A program made the position numbers and the translations under genes. From a virus, in the IMG/VR virus record IMGVR_UViG_3300044625_000925, positions 1-34,089 of that record: 34,089 nucleotides of DNA, one strand, 5' to 3'. How positions within the stretch are numbered: position 1 is the stretch's first letter; each line of letters begins with the position of its first letter. The notes under the pieces are model-generated. The model saw only the letters and a list, made by a program, of their open reading frames with translations, ran no database searches and had not been told where the DNA came from. Positions 8,556 to 15,814 of the stretch are shown one piece after another.

Positions 8556-9293
8556 TTATTGATTCATTGATAATTTTTTATCAACAACTTCTGTTGGTAT
8601 ATCGTATAGTTTACCAATATATCCATTTCTTCTTAATAGTTTAAATACCAAATTTTCTATTGATAATTCCCCACCTTTTTCTAATCCACAATTTCTAAAT
8701 TTTTTTAATTTTTGTTTGTATTTTTTAACTAATGATTTAATTGTATCCGGAGTTTCATCTTTAATATTATCCACAACCCCATCAATAACCTTCATCCATT
8801 GTTCTGCCTTTTCTCTAACTAAATCTAAATCAACGTTTTTTGTACTTATTTTTTTAGGTTCATTAACCCACATATCATAATATATAGAATATATACCGCT
8901 ACTAAATGTTGTCTCAACCTCATCTTGGACAAAGCATTCAACGTCATAACCAAAAATTTTAATATCATGTCTATCGTTAAAAATTACTTTTTTAAGATCA
9001 AAAAACTCAACATAAAGTTCTTTAGTGTTATCAGAAAATTGTCCGTAATTAACAACTATGTGCAAATCAATATCTGAATATTTTGACCAGTTGTAATTAA
9101 CCAAAGATCCTATCATAATGATATCAGTTATCAAAACGTCGACTCCTAAAAAGTCAATAAAAAGATTTGCAATTTCTAAAAGGTTTTCTCTAACTTTTGG
9201 GTTCATGGAATACTCTCCATTTTTTTCTTCCCATATTTTTGGGTTTAGCTCATCTTGAGCATCAAAACTTTTAATTATATCTTGAGTATTCAT
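8556..9293 (-). CDS. Nucleotidyltransferase-like protein (245 aa)
   Basis: Residues about 62-79 carry the polymerase-beta-type signature: IGSLVNYNWSKYSDIDLHIVV, with GS followed by the metal-binding D-x-D pair. A third acidic position is plausible near YDVECFV. Such proteins transfer a nucleotide to RNA, protein or antibiotic; in phages the substrate is unknown. N-terminus FDAQDELNPKIWEEKNGEYSMNPKVR is typical of a family I know only from phage genomes. Own RTATTTAT motif 4 nt upstream. Confidence 0.8.
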   Translation of the reverse strand: MNTQDIIKSFDAQDELNPKIWEEKNGEYSMNPKVRENLLEIANLFIDFLGVDVLITDIIMIGSLVNYNWSKYSDIDLHIVVNYGQFSDNTKELYVEFFDLKKVIFNDRHDIKIFGYDVECFVQDEVETTFSSGIYSIYYDMWVNEPKKISTKNVDLDLVREKAEQWMKVIDGVVDNIKDETPDTIKSLVKKYKQKLKKFRNCGLEKGGELSIENLVFKLLRRNGYIGKLYDIPTEVVDKKLSMNQ

Positions 9294-9297
9294 AACA

Positions 9298-9304
9298 ATA
9301 AATA
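9298..9304 (-). promoter_or_regulatory. RTATTTAT motif, nucleotidyltransferase
   Basis: Minus strand reads GAGTATTTATTGTTATG, 4 nt before the start codon and just after the KTSC-domain stop codon. Confidence 0.45.
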
Positions 9305-9312
9305 CTCATTAA

Positions 9313-9555
9313 TTATAGTTTTTTGTATTTGTAAATTTTAGATATGTTTTTATTAAAGTACGTCCCTTGCGAAGGAGACATTCTAAACTCAGTATATTTT
9401 ACATGTGGGACATCTTCATATTCATATCTAAGACCATTTTTAAATTCTGCAATCAATTTTCTTGTTTCAGTATCATATTCTGTTCTTACAATATTTGATG
9501 ATTGTATTTCATTTAAAATTTTTGTTCCCTTTATTTCTTCTCTTGTTACCGACAT
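9313..9555 (-). CDS. KTSC-domain protein (80 aa)
   Basis: Matches the KTSC pattern: SSNIVRTEYDTETRKLIAEFKNGLRYEYEDVPHVKYTEFRMSPSQGTYFNKNI, i.e. a small beta domain with S-x-Y-F-N near the end. KTSC domains occur alone in phages and fused to lysyl-tRNA synthetase; their role is unknown, possibly nucleic-acid binding. Starts 4 nt after the UVR protein, so probably the same operon. Confidence 0.85.
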   Translation of the reverse strand: MSVTREEIKGTKILNEIQSSNIVRTEYDTETRKLIAEFKNGLRYEYEDVPHVKYTEFRMSPSQGTYFNKNISKIYKYKKL

Positions 9556-9559
9556 AATT

Positions 9560-9937
9560 TTATTTTAACAATTTTATTTGGTCTCTGTATTCTATAGCCT
9601 TTTCAAAATCTTGGTTTTTAACACATTCTGCTAATTTAAGGTTTAATTCATAAATTTTTTCCGTATTTTTTTCTAAATTTTTAATTTTATCTCTTAACTC
9701 AACAGCTTCCTCGAAATTTTGATCCTCAACAGCAAACTCTAATTTATTTTTTAAAAATTCAATTTCCTCTGAAGTATTGTTATTCTTAGAATAATTTTTT
9801 GTAAGGTAGGTTATTGAATAGGAACCATCAGGAGATTTAAAAACTTTTTTTTCCCAACTATTATCGTTAAGATTAATTCCACTTTTAAATGAAAACATAT
9901 CATTAAAAAGTTTATCAAATTCATTCCAATTAAACAT
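9560..9937 (-). CDS. Double-UVR protein, McsA-like candidate adaptor (125 aa)
   Basis: Residues 61-89 (FLKNKLEFAVEDQNFEEAVELRDKIKNLE) and 99-124 (LKLAECVKNQDFEKAIEYRDQIKLL) are two UVR motifs. UVR motifs mediate protein-protein contact in UvrB/UvrC, in ClpC's middle domain and in the ClpC adaptor McsA. There are no McsA zinc cysteines. It is divergently transcribed from a ClpC-like gene whose middle domain also has a UVR motif, so a phage ClpC adaptor or regulator is a reasonable inference. The first 50 residues are unassigned. Confidence 0.8.
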   Translation of the reverse strand: MFNWNEFDKLFNDMFSFKSGINLNDNSWEKKVFKSPDGSYSITYLTKNYSKNNNTSEEIEFLKNKLEFAVEDQNFEEAVELRDKIKNLEKNTEKIYELNLKLAECVKNQDFEKAIEYRDQIKLLK

Positions 9938-10003
9938 AATATTTTATTTTTTTAAGGTTTATTTTTTTTGTGTTTTATTAAAATCATACCATAATAGAAA
10001 ATA

Positions 10004-10016
10004 TGACAATTTGTCA
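10004..10016. promoter_or_regulatory. Perfect dyad in the UVR/clpC divergent region
   Basis: TGACAATTTGTCA, a perfect 13-nt palindrome around a central T, midway between the divergent UVR and ClpC genes. Two overlapping ATAAATA copies follow at 10023-10033 (RTATTTAT on the minus strand), and TTGAC lies at 10052-10056 on the plus strand. Operator role is a guess from position and symmetry. Confidence 0.4.
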
Positions 10017-10098
10017 GTTAATATAAATAAATACCGACAAAAAGACAAGTATTGACTACTACTTTTCTTATAATTAAATTTAAATAAAACTTTTAAAT

Positions 10099-12144
10099 AT
10101 GTTAGACTTTGTAGATGATAATGAAAAAAACAAAAAGAAAGGAGAAACAGGAACTCCAGTTTTAGATAACTTTAGTAAAGATTTAATTAAACAAGCCGAA
10201 TTAGGAAAATTAGATCCTGTTATTGGCAGAGAAAAAGAAATCTTTAGAATAGCCCAAGTTTTATCAAGAAGAAAAAAAAATAATCCTATTATTATAGGGG
10301 AACCTGGTGCAGGAAAAACCGCAATTGTTGAGGGTTTGGCCATGATGATATATAGTGGCGATTGTCCTAAAAATTTAGCAGATAAAAGAATTGTTTCTTT
10401 GGATATAAATTCTATAGTGGCAGGAACAAAATATAGGGGTCAATTTGAAGAAAGGATGAAAGTAATAATTGAAGAATTACAAAACACTCCTAATATTATT
10501 TTATTCATCGATGAAATACACACAATGGTTGGTGCTGGTAATAGTTCAGGTTCTTTAGATGCCTCTAATATCTTTAAACCCGCATTATCAAGAGGTGAAA
10601 TACAATGTATTGGAGCCACAACACTTGATGAATATAGAAAGCATTTTGAAAAGGACGGAGCATTAGAAAGAAGATTTCAAAAAATAATTGTAGATCCGTC
10701 AACAAAAGAAGAAACATTCCAAATTCTACAACAAAGTAAAAGTAAATATGAGGATCATCATAAAGTAAATTATACAGATGAATCACTTTGGTTATGTGTT
10801 GAATTGGCGGATAGGTATATTACAGATCGTGAATTTCCTGATAAGGCGTTTGACATCTTAGATGAGGTTGGGTCTAGAATGCAAATAGATATTAAATTGC
10901 CCGAAGAGATTGAATTATTAAAAATAGAGGCACAAGAAATTAAAAAAGAAAAAGTTAATGTAATAAAAAAACAAAACTATGAACAGGCGGCGGAACTTAG
11001 AGATAGGGAGAGAAGTGTTTTAATGAAATTAGAAGAAGAAAGAAAAAAATTTGAGGATAATCTAAAAAACAGTAAAAGGGGAATACCCGAAGATCTAATT
11101 TATGAAGTAGTCTCAAATATGACTAAAATTCCTGTTAGTAAAATAAACATAGATGAAAAAAATTCTTTAGTTAATCTTGAGTCAGTTCTTAATAAAAATG
11201 TAATTGGTCAAGAAGACGCTGTTGGTAAGATATCAAAATCTATAAGGAGAAATAGGGTTGGAATTAAGGACCCAAATAGACCTATCGGATCATTCATATT
11301 TTTGGGATCAACCGGTGTTGGTAAGACTTTTTTAGCAAAAAAATTAGCAAAAGAAATATTTGGTAGTGAGGATAGTTTGATTCGTGTTGATATGTCCGAA
11401 TATCAAGAGAAACACACAATCTCAAGACTTATTGGTTCTCCTCCAGGATATGTAGGACATGAGGAAGGTGGTCAATTAACAGAACAAGTTAAGAATAAAC
11501 CATACTCTGTTATTCTATTTGATGAGATAGAGAAAGCAAATAAAGATATATTTTCAACACTATTACAAATGCTTGATGATGGTCACTTAACTGATGGATT
11601 AGGTAGAAAGATAAATTTCAAAAACTGTTTAATAATTATGACATCAAATATTGGTGTTAGAAAAATACAGGACTTTGGAAGTGGTGTTGGATTTAAAACA
11701 AATAATAATAGTGATGAGGTCCAGGAAGAATATAAAAGAGACATCCTTAAAAAAGAATTAAGTAAGTTTTTTGCTCCTGAATTTTTAAATAGGATAGATG
11801 ATGTTATAATTTTTAATTCCCTAAAAAAAGATCATATCGATAAGATTGTTAAACTTGAAATTGACAAATTAATAGGTAGGCTACTATCTATGAAATATAA
11901 AGTTTCTTATGAAAACTCTGTTATTGATTTAATTAGTAAGGTTGGTTTTGATGAACAATATGGTGCAAGACCAATTAAACGAGCAATCCAAAATAAAATA
12001 GAGGATCTTATTTCTGAAAAAATATTAACTAATGAAGTTTTGGAGGGTGTTGATTATAAATTAAGTGTTTCTGATGAGGAAATAAAAATTGATGTAGATG
12101 TGGTTAATAAACCAAAAAAGGGTAGAAAGAAAAAGGAGGATTAA
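10099..12144 (+). CDS. ClpC-like AAA+ unfoldase without N-domain
   Basis: 681 aa. Class I Clp ATPase with two AAA+ modules: Walker A GEPGAGKT 67-74, Walker B IILFIDE 133-139; second Walker A GSTGVGKT 403-410, Walker B VILFDE 481-486. The middle domain carries a UVR motif at about 292-306 (KQNYEQAAELRDRER), a ClpC hallmark. A VGF tripeptide at 530-532 sits where ClpC's ClpP-docking loop lies, so it could feed a ClpP protease; no clpP is seen here, so a host ClpP would be needed. The usual N-terminal repeat domain (about 150 aa) is missing; the protein begins about 20 residues before the D1 module. Adaptor docking may therefore differ. A terminator overlaps the stop codon. Confidence 0.92.
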   Translation: MLDFVDDNEKNKKKGETGTPVLDNFSKDLIKQAELGKLDPVIGREKEIFRIAQVLSRRKKNNPIIIGEPGAGKTAIVEGLAMMIYSGDCPKNLADKRIVSLDINSIVAGTKYRGQFEERMKVIIEELQNTPNIILFIDEIHTMVGAGNSSGSLDASNIFKPALSRGEIQCIGATTLDEYRKHFEKDGALERRFQKIIVDPSTKEETFQILQQSKSKYEDHHKVNYTDESLWLCVELADRYITDREFPDKAFDILDEVGSRMQIDIKLPEEIELLKIEAQEIKKEKVNVIKKQNYEQAAELRDRERSVLMKLEEERKKFEDNLKNSKRGIPEDLIYEVVSNMTKIPVSKINIDEKNSLVNLESVLNKNVIGQEDAVGKISKSIRRNRVGIKDPNRPIGSFIFLGSTGVGKTFLAKKLAKEIFGSEDSLIRVDMSEYQEKHTISRLIGSPPGYVGHEEGGQLTEQVKNKPYSVILFDEIEKANKDIFSTLLQMLDDGHLTDGLGRKINFKNCLIIMTSNIGVRKIQDFGSGVGFKTNNNSDEVQEEYKRDILKKELSKFFAPEFLNRIDDVIIFNSLKKDHIDKIVKLEIDKLIGRLLSMKYKVSYENSVIDLISKVGFDEQYGARPIKRAIQNKIEDLISEKILTNEVLEGVDYKLSVSDEEIKIDVDVVNKPKKGRKKKED

Positions 12145-12160
12145 AAACCCTCCTTTTTTA
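12133..12160 (+). terminator. Terminator after clpC-like gene
   Basis: AAGGAGG, loop, CCTCCTT then TTTT; the stem begins in the last codons and includes the TAA. It lies between convergent genes (the peptidase stop is at 12161) and may act in both directions. Confidence 0.85.
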
Positions 12161-12946
12161 TTAATGTTTAGTATAACCAAGTTCCTCAATCATTAACTTA
12201 CCGACTTTAATACCATTGTAAGTGTCATCTACAACAACATATTCATTTCTAGTGTGATAGTTGTAATAACCAATAGATATATTAAAACAGGATAAACCAA
12301 AATTTTGATTCAAAGGATAAATGTCGGTGTAAGGATGTTTGTGATATTTTGTATCACCAGGAAAATGTTCTGTAATTAATTTACCACCAACATTAAAAAA
12401 TTCACTATCTCTTTTAAACATTGGTCTATTCATTAAAAACTCAGATATCATATTGTTTTCCGGAGCATCAAACTGAATAGCATAACCAACATTTTTAAAA
12501 AAGTTAGGATCCGCATTAAATGACCCTTTACATCCGGTTTCCTCAGCAATAAAAAAAGCCGCCTTTAAATTAGGTAATTCTTTAAGTAGTTCCAAACAAG
12601 CATAAACACCACATTTATCGTCACCACCAATTCCTGTTGGGTTTCCTTCATCATTATAGGCCTTTAAAGAAAGTTTAACGTTTCCTTGAGCGTCAGGTAA
12701 CATTTCTTCTTTTACGTTTATAGTATCAAGACTATGTACAGTGTCTGTATGGGCAACTACACAAGGAAAATACTCTATATTTTCATCTGTTTGTTTTGTT
12801 GCGTAAATATTATATAAATCATCAACATAGTAATCTATATTGTTTTTTTCTAACCAATCACAGATAAATTGTATTAATAAATCTTCTTGATAAGTTTTAG
12901 AAGGTACAGATAGTACCTCTTTGAGTAAATTATAGTCTCTTTCCAT
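12161..12946 (-). CDS. M20-family-like metallopeptidase (261 aa)
   Basis: Zinc-peptidase motifs in order: HTDTVH (His66), GIGGDDKCG (Asp109/110), AEETGCKGS (Glu135/136), QFDAPE (Asp160) and a C-terminal YHTRNEYV histidine. This set matches the PepT/M20-M28 catalytic core that cleaves small peptides or amino-acid derivatives. At 261 aa it is shorter than typical M20 enzymes (about 370-410), lacking most of a lid/dimerisation domain. Cytosolic, no signal peptide. A host-type promoter ends 4 nt before the ATG, suggesting a leaderless early transcript. Peptide recycling after Clp proteolysis is a speculative link. Confidence 0.85.
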   Translation of the reverse strand: MERDYNLLKEVLSVPSKTYQEDLLIQFICDWLEKNNIDYYVDDLYNIYATKQTDENIEYFPCVVAHTDTVHSLDTINVKEEMLPDAQGNVKLSLKAYNDEGNPTGIGGDDKCGVYACLELLKELPNLKAAFFIAEETGCKGSFNADPNFFKNVGYAIQFDAPENNMISEFLMNRPMFKRDSEFFNVGGKLITEHFPGDTKYHKHPYTDIYPLNQNFGLSCFNISIGYYNYHTRNEYVVVDDTYNGIKVGKLMIEELGYTKH

Positions 12947-12950
12947 TTTA

Positions 12951-12983
12951 CAAAGATATGGAAATTAATTATTAATTACAAAA
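12951..12983 (-). promoter_or_regulatory. Bacteroidota-type promoter, peptidase gene
   Basis: Minus strand: TTTTG (12979-12983), 20-nt spacer, TATCTTTG (12951-12958). Only four nt separate the -7 box from the ATG at 12946. The -33 box overlaps the end of the 359-aa gene. Confidence 0.75.
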
Positions 12984-14055
12984 TAATCCCCTTGATTTTT
13001 TTAATTTCTTCAAATAATTCAGGATGGTATAAAGATAAATTTAATTCCTCCATATCTTTAACAGATCTATCCTCAGTTGCTTTACCAGTTTCAGGACTTC
13101 TATAATAAAAAGTTAAAATTCCCTTTTTAGTGTCTAAATCTCTAAAATAAACCTCAGCCTTTTTTTCCTTTAAATTAATCCACCTATTAAATCCACCTAG
13201 TTCATCGACTTTATTATAAAGATCGTTTATTTCCTCAAGATCAACATTTTCTGAAATCTCTTCTTCAATTTTCTCTATAATTTTTTCTAACGTACTTTTA
13301 GTGTTTCTATCAAAAGTATCTCTATCAAAATCCTCACACCAAACATTATATTCTAACTCATACCAATCACCTCTATCTGTTTTATCATATCTTAAAACTA
13401 ATGTCTGTAGTAATTCTTCTAAATCGGCTTCTTTAACATCTAAATTATCATACCAGTGTAATAAAACATTAACAGTTGTTTTAAATCTTCTACCGTATTC
13501 TTGAGTTATCCCAAATTTACGAAAAGGACTTTTTGTTTCAGATTCTAAAACGTTCTTTACCGCCCTTGTTTTACATTCTTCACTTAATTCAGTGTAGTCA
13601 TTTATTATATACTCTATATCATCAAATCTTTTATATAAGTAATTTGACACCTTAGATTCGCTATCTTCATCATTAATATCAAAATTTAAAGTAGGGTTAG
13701 AAATTGCCAATATTTTTTTAACAAGTTCTATATTTTCAGGACTAAATTCTCTTATTAAATAACCTTCTCTCCAGTCCTCGTTATATCTATCATATTCATA
13801 ATCATAACCATAATAATAATTCCCCATAAATTTGTTCCAAATATAAATGTCATCATCGTCATCAATATTTAAGACCTTTAAGTATTCCTCATCATTTTCA
13901 AAAACGATATAAACTATTGTAGATCCTGGATGTTGACTGTTGTATTTTATATCATAAATTAAATTTGGATATGACCATCTATTAAATGATATGTTTGAAG
14001 TGTCTCCCTCTGAGATTGTTTTTAAAAATTCATATGTTTCGCTATAATCAGACAT
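12976..14055 (-). CDS. Hypothetical protein (359 aa)
   Basis: Not recognised. Acidic, rich in Tyr, Asp, Glu and Arg. Contains a DDDDD turn near residue 80 and a YYYGYDYEYDRYNED stretch. C-terminal 90 residues look like an independent alpha/beta domain (KAEVYFRDLDTKKGILTFYYRSPETGK). No membrane segments or signal peptide. Monocistronic with an RTATTTAT motif 7 nt upstream, on the opposite strand to tmRNA. Confidence 0.8.
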   Translation of the reverse strand: MSDYSETYEFLKTISEGDTSNISFNRWSYPNLIYDIKYNSQHPGSTIVYIVFENDEEYLKVLNIDDDDDIYIWNKFMGNYYYGYDYEYDRYNEDWREGYLIREFSPENIELVKKILAISNPTLNFDINDEDSESKVSNYLYKRFDDIEYIINDYTELSEECKTRAVKNVLESETKSPFRKFGITQEYGRRFKTTVNVLLHWYDNLDVKEADLEELLQTLVLRYDKTDRGDWYELEYNVWCEDFDRDTFDRNTKSTLEKIIEKIEEEISENVDLEEINDLYNKVDELGGFNRWINLKEKKAEVYFRDLDTKKGILTFYYRSPETGKATEDRSVKDMEELNLSLYHPELFEEIKKIKGIIL

Positions 14056-14062
14056 TATAAAG

Positions 14063-14069
14063 ATAAATA
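14063..14069 (-). promoter_or_regulatory. RTATTTAT motif, 359-aa gene
   Basis: Minus strand reads ATATATTTATCTTTATAATG, directly upstream of the start codon. Confidence 0.4.
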
Positions 14070-14077
14070 TATTAAAA

Positions 14078-14109
14078 TTTGGATATAAGTTAATTTATAC
14101 TTATATTTG
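14078..14109 (+). promoter_or_regulatory. Bacteroidota-type promoter, tmRNA
   Basis: TTTGG (14078-14082), 19-nt spacer, TATATTTG (14102-14109), about 38 nt before the mature tmRNA 5' end, leaving a short leader for RNase P removal. Confidence 0.75.
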
Positions 14110-14147
14110 TATTATTATATTTATTTAATATAGTTCTTTGAAATTAT

Positions 14148-14538
14148 GGGGGTGTTTTTGGATTTGACAGGTATTGGCTGAAGAATAAGGGCATGTAGGG
14201 ACTGAGTTAATCTCTTTAAAAACTGACTTAGAAAACAACTGGCAATGTGCTAAACAAAATGGAAACTCTTGGATTAGTAAGAGGTTCTGAAGTTACTGTA
14301 GCTTAAGAAGTTTACGGAAACGGGGGGTCGGCAGACATATAACCTAGCAACAGAAGTCGTAGATTGATAGAGCACACCGGATGGCTCTTTAAATCCGATT
14401 CGGGACCATTGGTTGTTGATTTACGATGGTGAAGAACAGATCAACTATTTTGGGATATTAGAAAATATCAACCTAAACATGTAGTCCTTATCTGACAGGA
14501 TATTATGGACGAGGGTTCGAGTCCCTCCACCTCCACCA
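14148..14538 (+). ncRNA. ssrA: tmRNA (phage-encoded)
   Basis: 391 nt with CCA encoded. The tRNA-like domain is clear: 5' GGGGGTG pairs with CACCTCC, the T arm is GAGGG-TTCGAGT-CCCTC, and the 5' region TTTGGATTTGACAGG is the tmRNA D-arm analogue. A pseudoknot PK1 can form (CTGAGT 14202-14207 with ACTTAG 14226-14231). A helix-5-type stem (CTGTA/TACGG) presents GCTTAA at its loop, as in Escherichia coli, setting the tag stop at 14304-14306. Reading back in that frame to GGC at 14241 gives a 21-residue tag starting GNVLNK and ending SEVTVA. This is unlike the Bacteroidota consensus GENNYALAA, although another frame at 14231-14239 retains GAA AAC AAC (ENN). The resume codon is inferred; the hydrophobic small-residue end suits proteolysis. 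Confidence 0.95.
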
Positions 14539-14544
14539 ATTTAA

Positions 14545-14567
14545 ATCCCCATCCATGTGGTGGGGAT
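14545..14567. terminator. Strong hairpin 3' of tmRNA
   Basis: ATCCCCA paired with TGGGGAT (with an inner CCA/TGG), 6 nt after the tmRNA CCA. Followed by an A-rich, not T-rich, plus-strand tract, so it may terminate weakly or protect/define the 3' end. Confidence 0.5.
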
Positions 14568-14594
14568 AAAAAAATAAAAAAAATATTATTTTTA

Positions 14595-14626
14595 TTTTGT
14601 AAATAAGAAAAAAAACCATATCTTTG
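14595..14626 (+). promoter_or_regulatory. Bacteroidota-type promoter, secreted protein gene
   Basis: TTTTG (14595-14599), 19-nt spacer, TATCTTTG (14619-14626), 38 nt before the ATG. Confidence 0.75.
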
Positions 14627-14664
14627 TATTGTAATCATTTATTAATCACATAAAAAAATAAACC

Positions 14665-15096
14665 ATGAAAAATTTAATCTTCACAATTTCTTTATTTCTT
14701 ATTTCGTTTTCAACTTTCAGTCAATTAATTACGTTAAATGTAACTAAAGTTAATCAATCTGTATATAAACGTGATACTTTAAGATACGAAATAGAAAAAA
14801 ATACAAATACAACATATATAATCGATTCAGAAAAAGGTACTATGTCTATTAAATTTACTGACGGTAGACAAAACATAAAAAATAAAAAAGTTGACGTTAC
14901 AAAAAAATCAGGAATTTACTATGTTAAATACAAAGATACTGATATGATGGGTGTTGGGTCAGACATGGACATTGTTATTACCATAAATACAAATACTAAA
15001 AATGTTCAGTTTAAAAATGAACATTACGTATTAAAAGAAAAAGACATAACAAAAGTTATTATAGATTTTTTAAAATTTAATATTAAATTGTCTTAA
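14665..15096 (+). CDS. Secreted/periplasmic protein (143 aa)
   Basis: N-terminal signal peptide: MKNLIFTISLFLISFSTFSQ, with the FSQ end common in Bacteroidota Sec signals; cleavage probably around residue 19-20. The mature part is a small beta-rich domain (LITLNVTKVNQSVYKRDTLRYEIEKN...), no cysteines, no catalytic motif seen. Own host-type promoter and terminator, next to tmRNA. It looks like a host-derived or early-expressed moron gene acting in the envelope; superinfection exclusion is possible but not shown. Confidence 0.85.
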   Translation: MKNLIFTISLFLISFSTFSQLITLNVTKVNQSVYKRDTLRYEIEKNTNTTYIIDSEKGTMSIKFTDGRQNIKNKKVDVTKKSGIYYVKYKDTDMMGVGSDMDIVITINTNTKNVQFKNEHYVLKEKDITKVIIDFLKFNIKLS

Positions 15097-15120
15097 TTAA
15101 AATTTTTAATAAATAAAAAA

Positions 15121-15147
15121 AGGGAAATTTATTTTTCCCTTTTTTTA
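15121..15147 (+). terminator. Terminator of the secreted-protein gene
   Basis: AGGGAAA, loop TTTAT, TTTTCCCT followed by T6-7. The next gene is convergent. Confidence 0.85.
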
Positions 15148-15167
15148 TTTGTGTTAATATTATATAA

Positions 15168-15707
15168 TTAAGGTGCTGTTGACGCCCCCCATGCTACACT
15201 AGAGATCTCTCTAGTATTTGTCAAGGAATTTGCATTCCAACTCTTACCTGAAGAACTTGACCATTTGTAAACCGCACTTCCATCACTTGCAGTATCAACC
15301 ACAAAATAATATTTATATCCTTTTGCCGCTGCTTTTTGAGGAGTAAGTTGATCAACATTATTTGTGATTGCATCAGGTCCAAATTGTGATAAAGTAAAGC
15401 TAAATTCTGGTGTTTGTACTATAGCCTTTCCTCCTTGAAACTTGAATGGGTATTTACCTTTTTTAATGTATCCGCTAACTTTTAATCTCTTATTTTTATT
15501 TGCATCATTAAAAAATCCATACTGATATCCACCGTCAGGTGTTGAAGTAGGCATTACAACACCTAATAATCCTCTCATCCATGATACACTATAATTTCCA
15601 GGAACTGGAGCCAAAACATATTCTTCACTAAGTATGTTTCTTTCACTAATAACTCGTCTTACAATTCTTGTAAGATCTGATTCTGTTAATCTAACGATTC
15701 TTTTCAT
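15168..15707 (-). CDS. Hypothetical protein with LTESDLTRIVRRVI leader (179 aa)
   Basis: N-terminus MKRIVRLTESDLTRIVRRVI then SERNILSEE, a basic amphipathic leader I recognise as recurrent among proteins of large marine or uncultured phages. It contains IxE/LxE sites (VISE, ILSE) of the type cut by T4 prohead protease gp21, so it may be a capsid-targeting leader. The remainder is a beta-rich domain of unknown function ending in a Gly/Ser-rich region (YKWSSSSGKSW...). RTATTTAT motif about 42 nt upstream. No signal peptide. Confidence 0.8.
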   Translation of the reverse strand: MKRIVRLTESDLTRIVRRVISERNILSEEYVLAPVPGNYSVSWMRGLLGVVMPTSTPDGGYQYGFFNDANKNKRLKVSGYIKKGKYPFKFQGGKAIVQTPEFSFTLSQFGPDAITNNVDQLTPQKAAAKGYKYYFVVDTASDGSAVYKWSSSSGKSWNANSLTNTREISSVAWGASTAP

Positions 15708-15749
15708 AATTTTAAATTTCTTTATTTGTTATTTTATTTTCTTTTTATG

Positions 15750-15756
15750 ATAAATA
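15750..15756 (-). promoter_or_regulatory. RTATTTAT motif, 179-aa gene
   Basis: Minus strand reads CATATATTTATCAT, located between the large-RNA terminator and the ATG at 15707. Confidence 0.45.
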
Positions 15757-15785
15757 TATGGTTTTTTAAAAAAATTCAAAAATTA

Positions 15786-15814
15786 AAAAAAAAAGGGATC
15801 AGTAAACTGTCCCT
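15786..15814 (-). terminator. Terminator of the large non-coding RNA
   Basis: Minus strand AGGGACAG, loop TTTA, CTG-A-TCCCT followed by a run of nine or ten T. It defines the 3' end of the 945-nt RNA and insulates the next gene. Confidence 0.85.
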
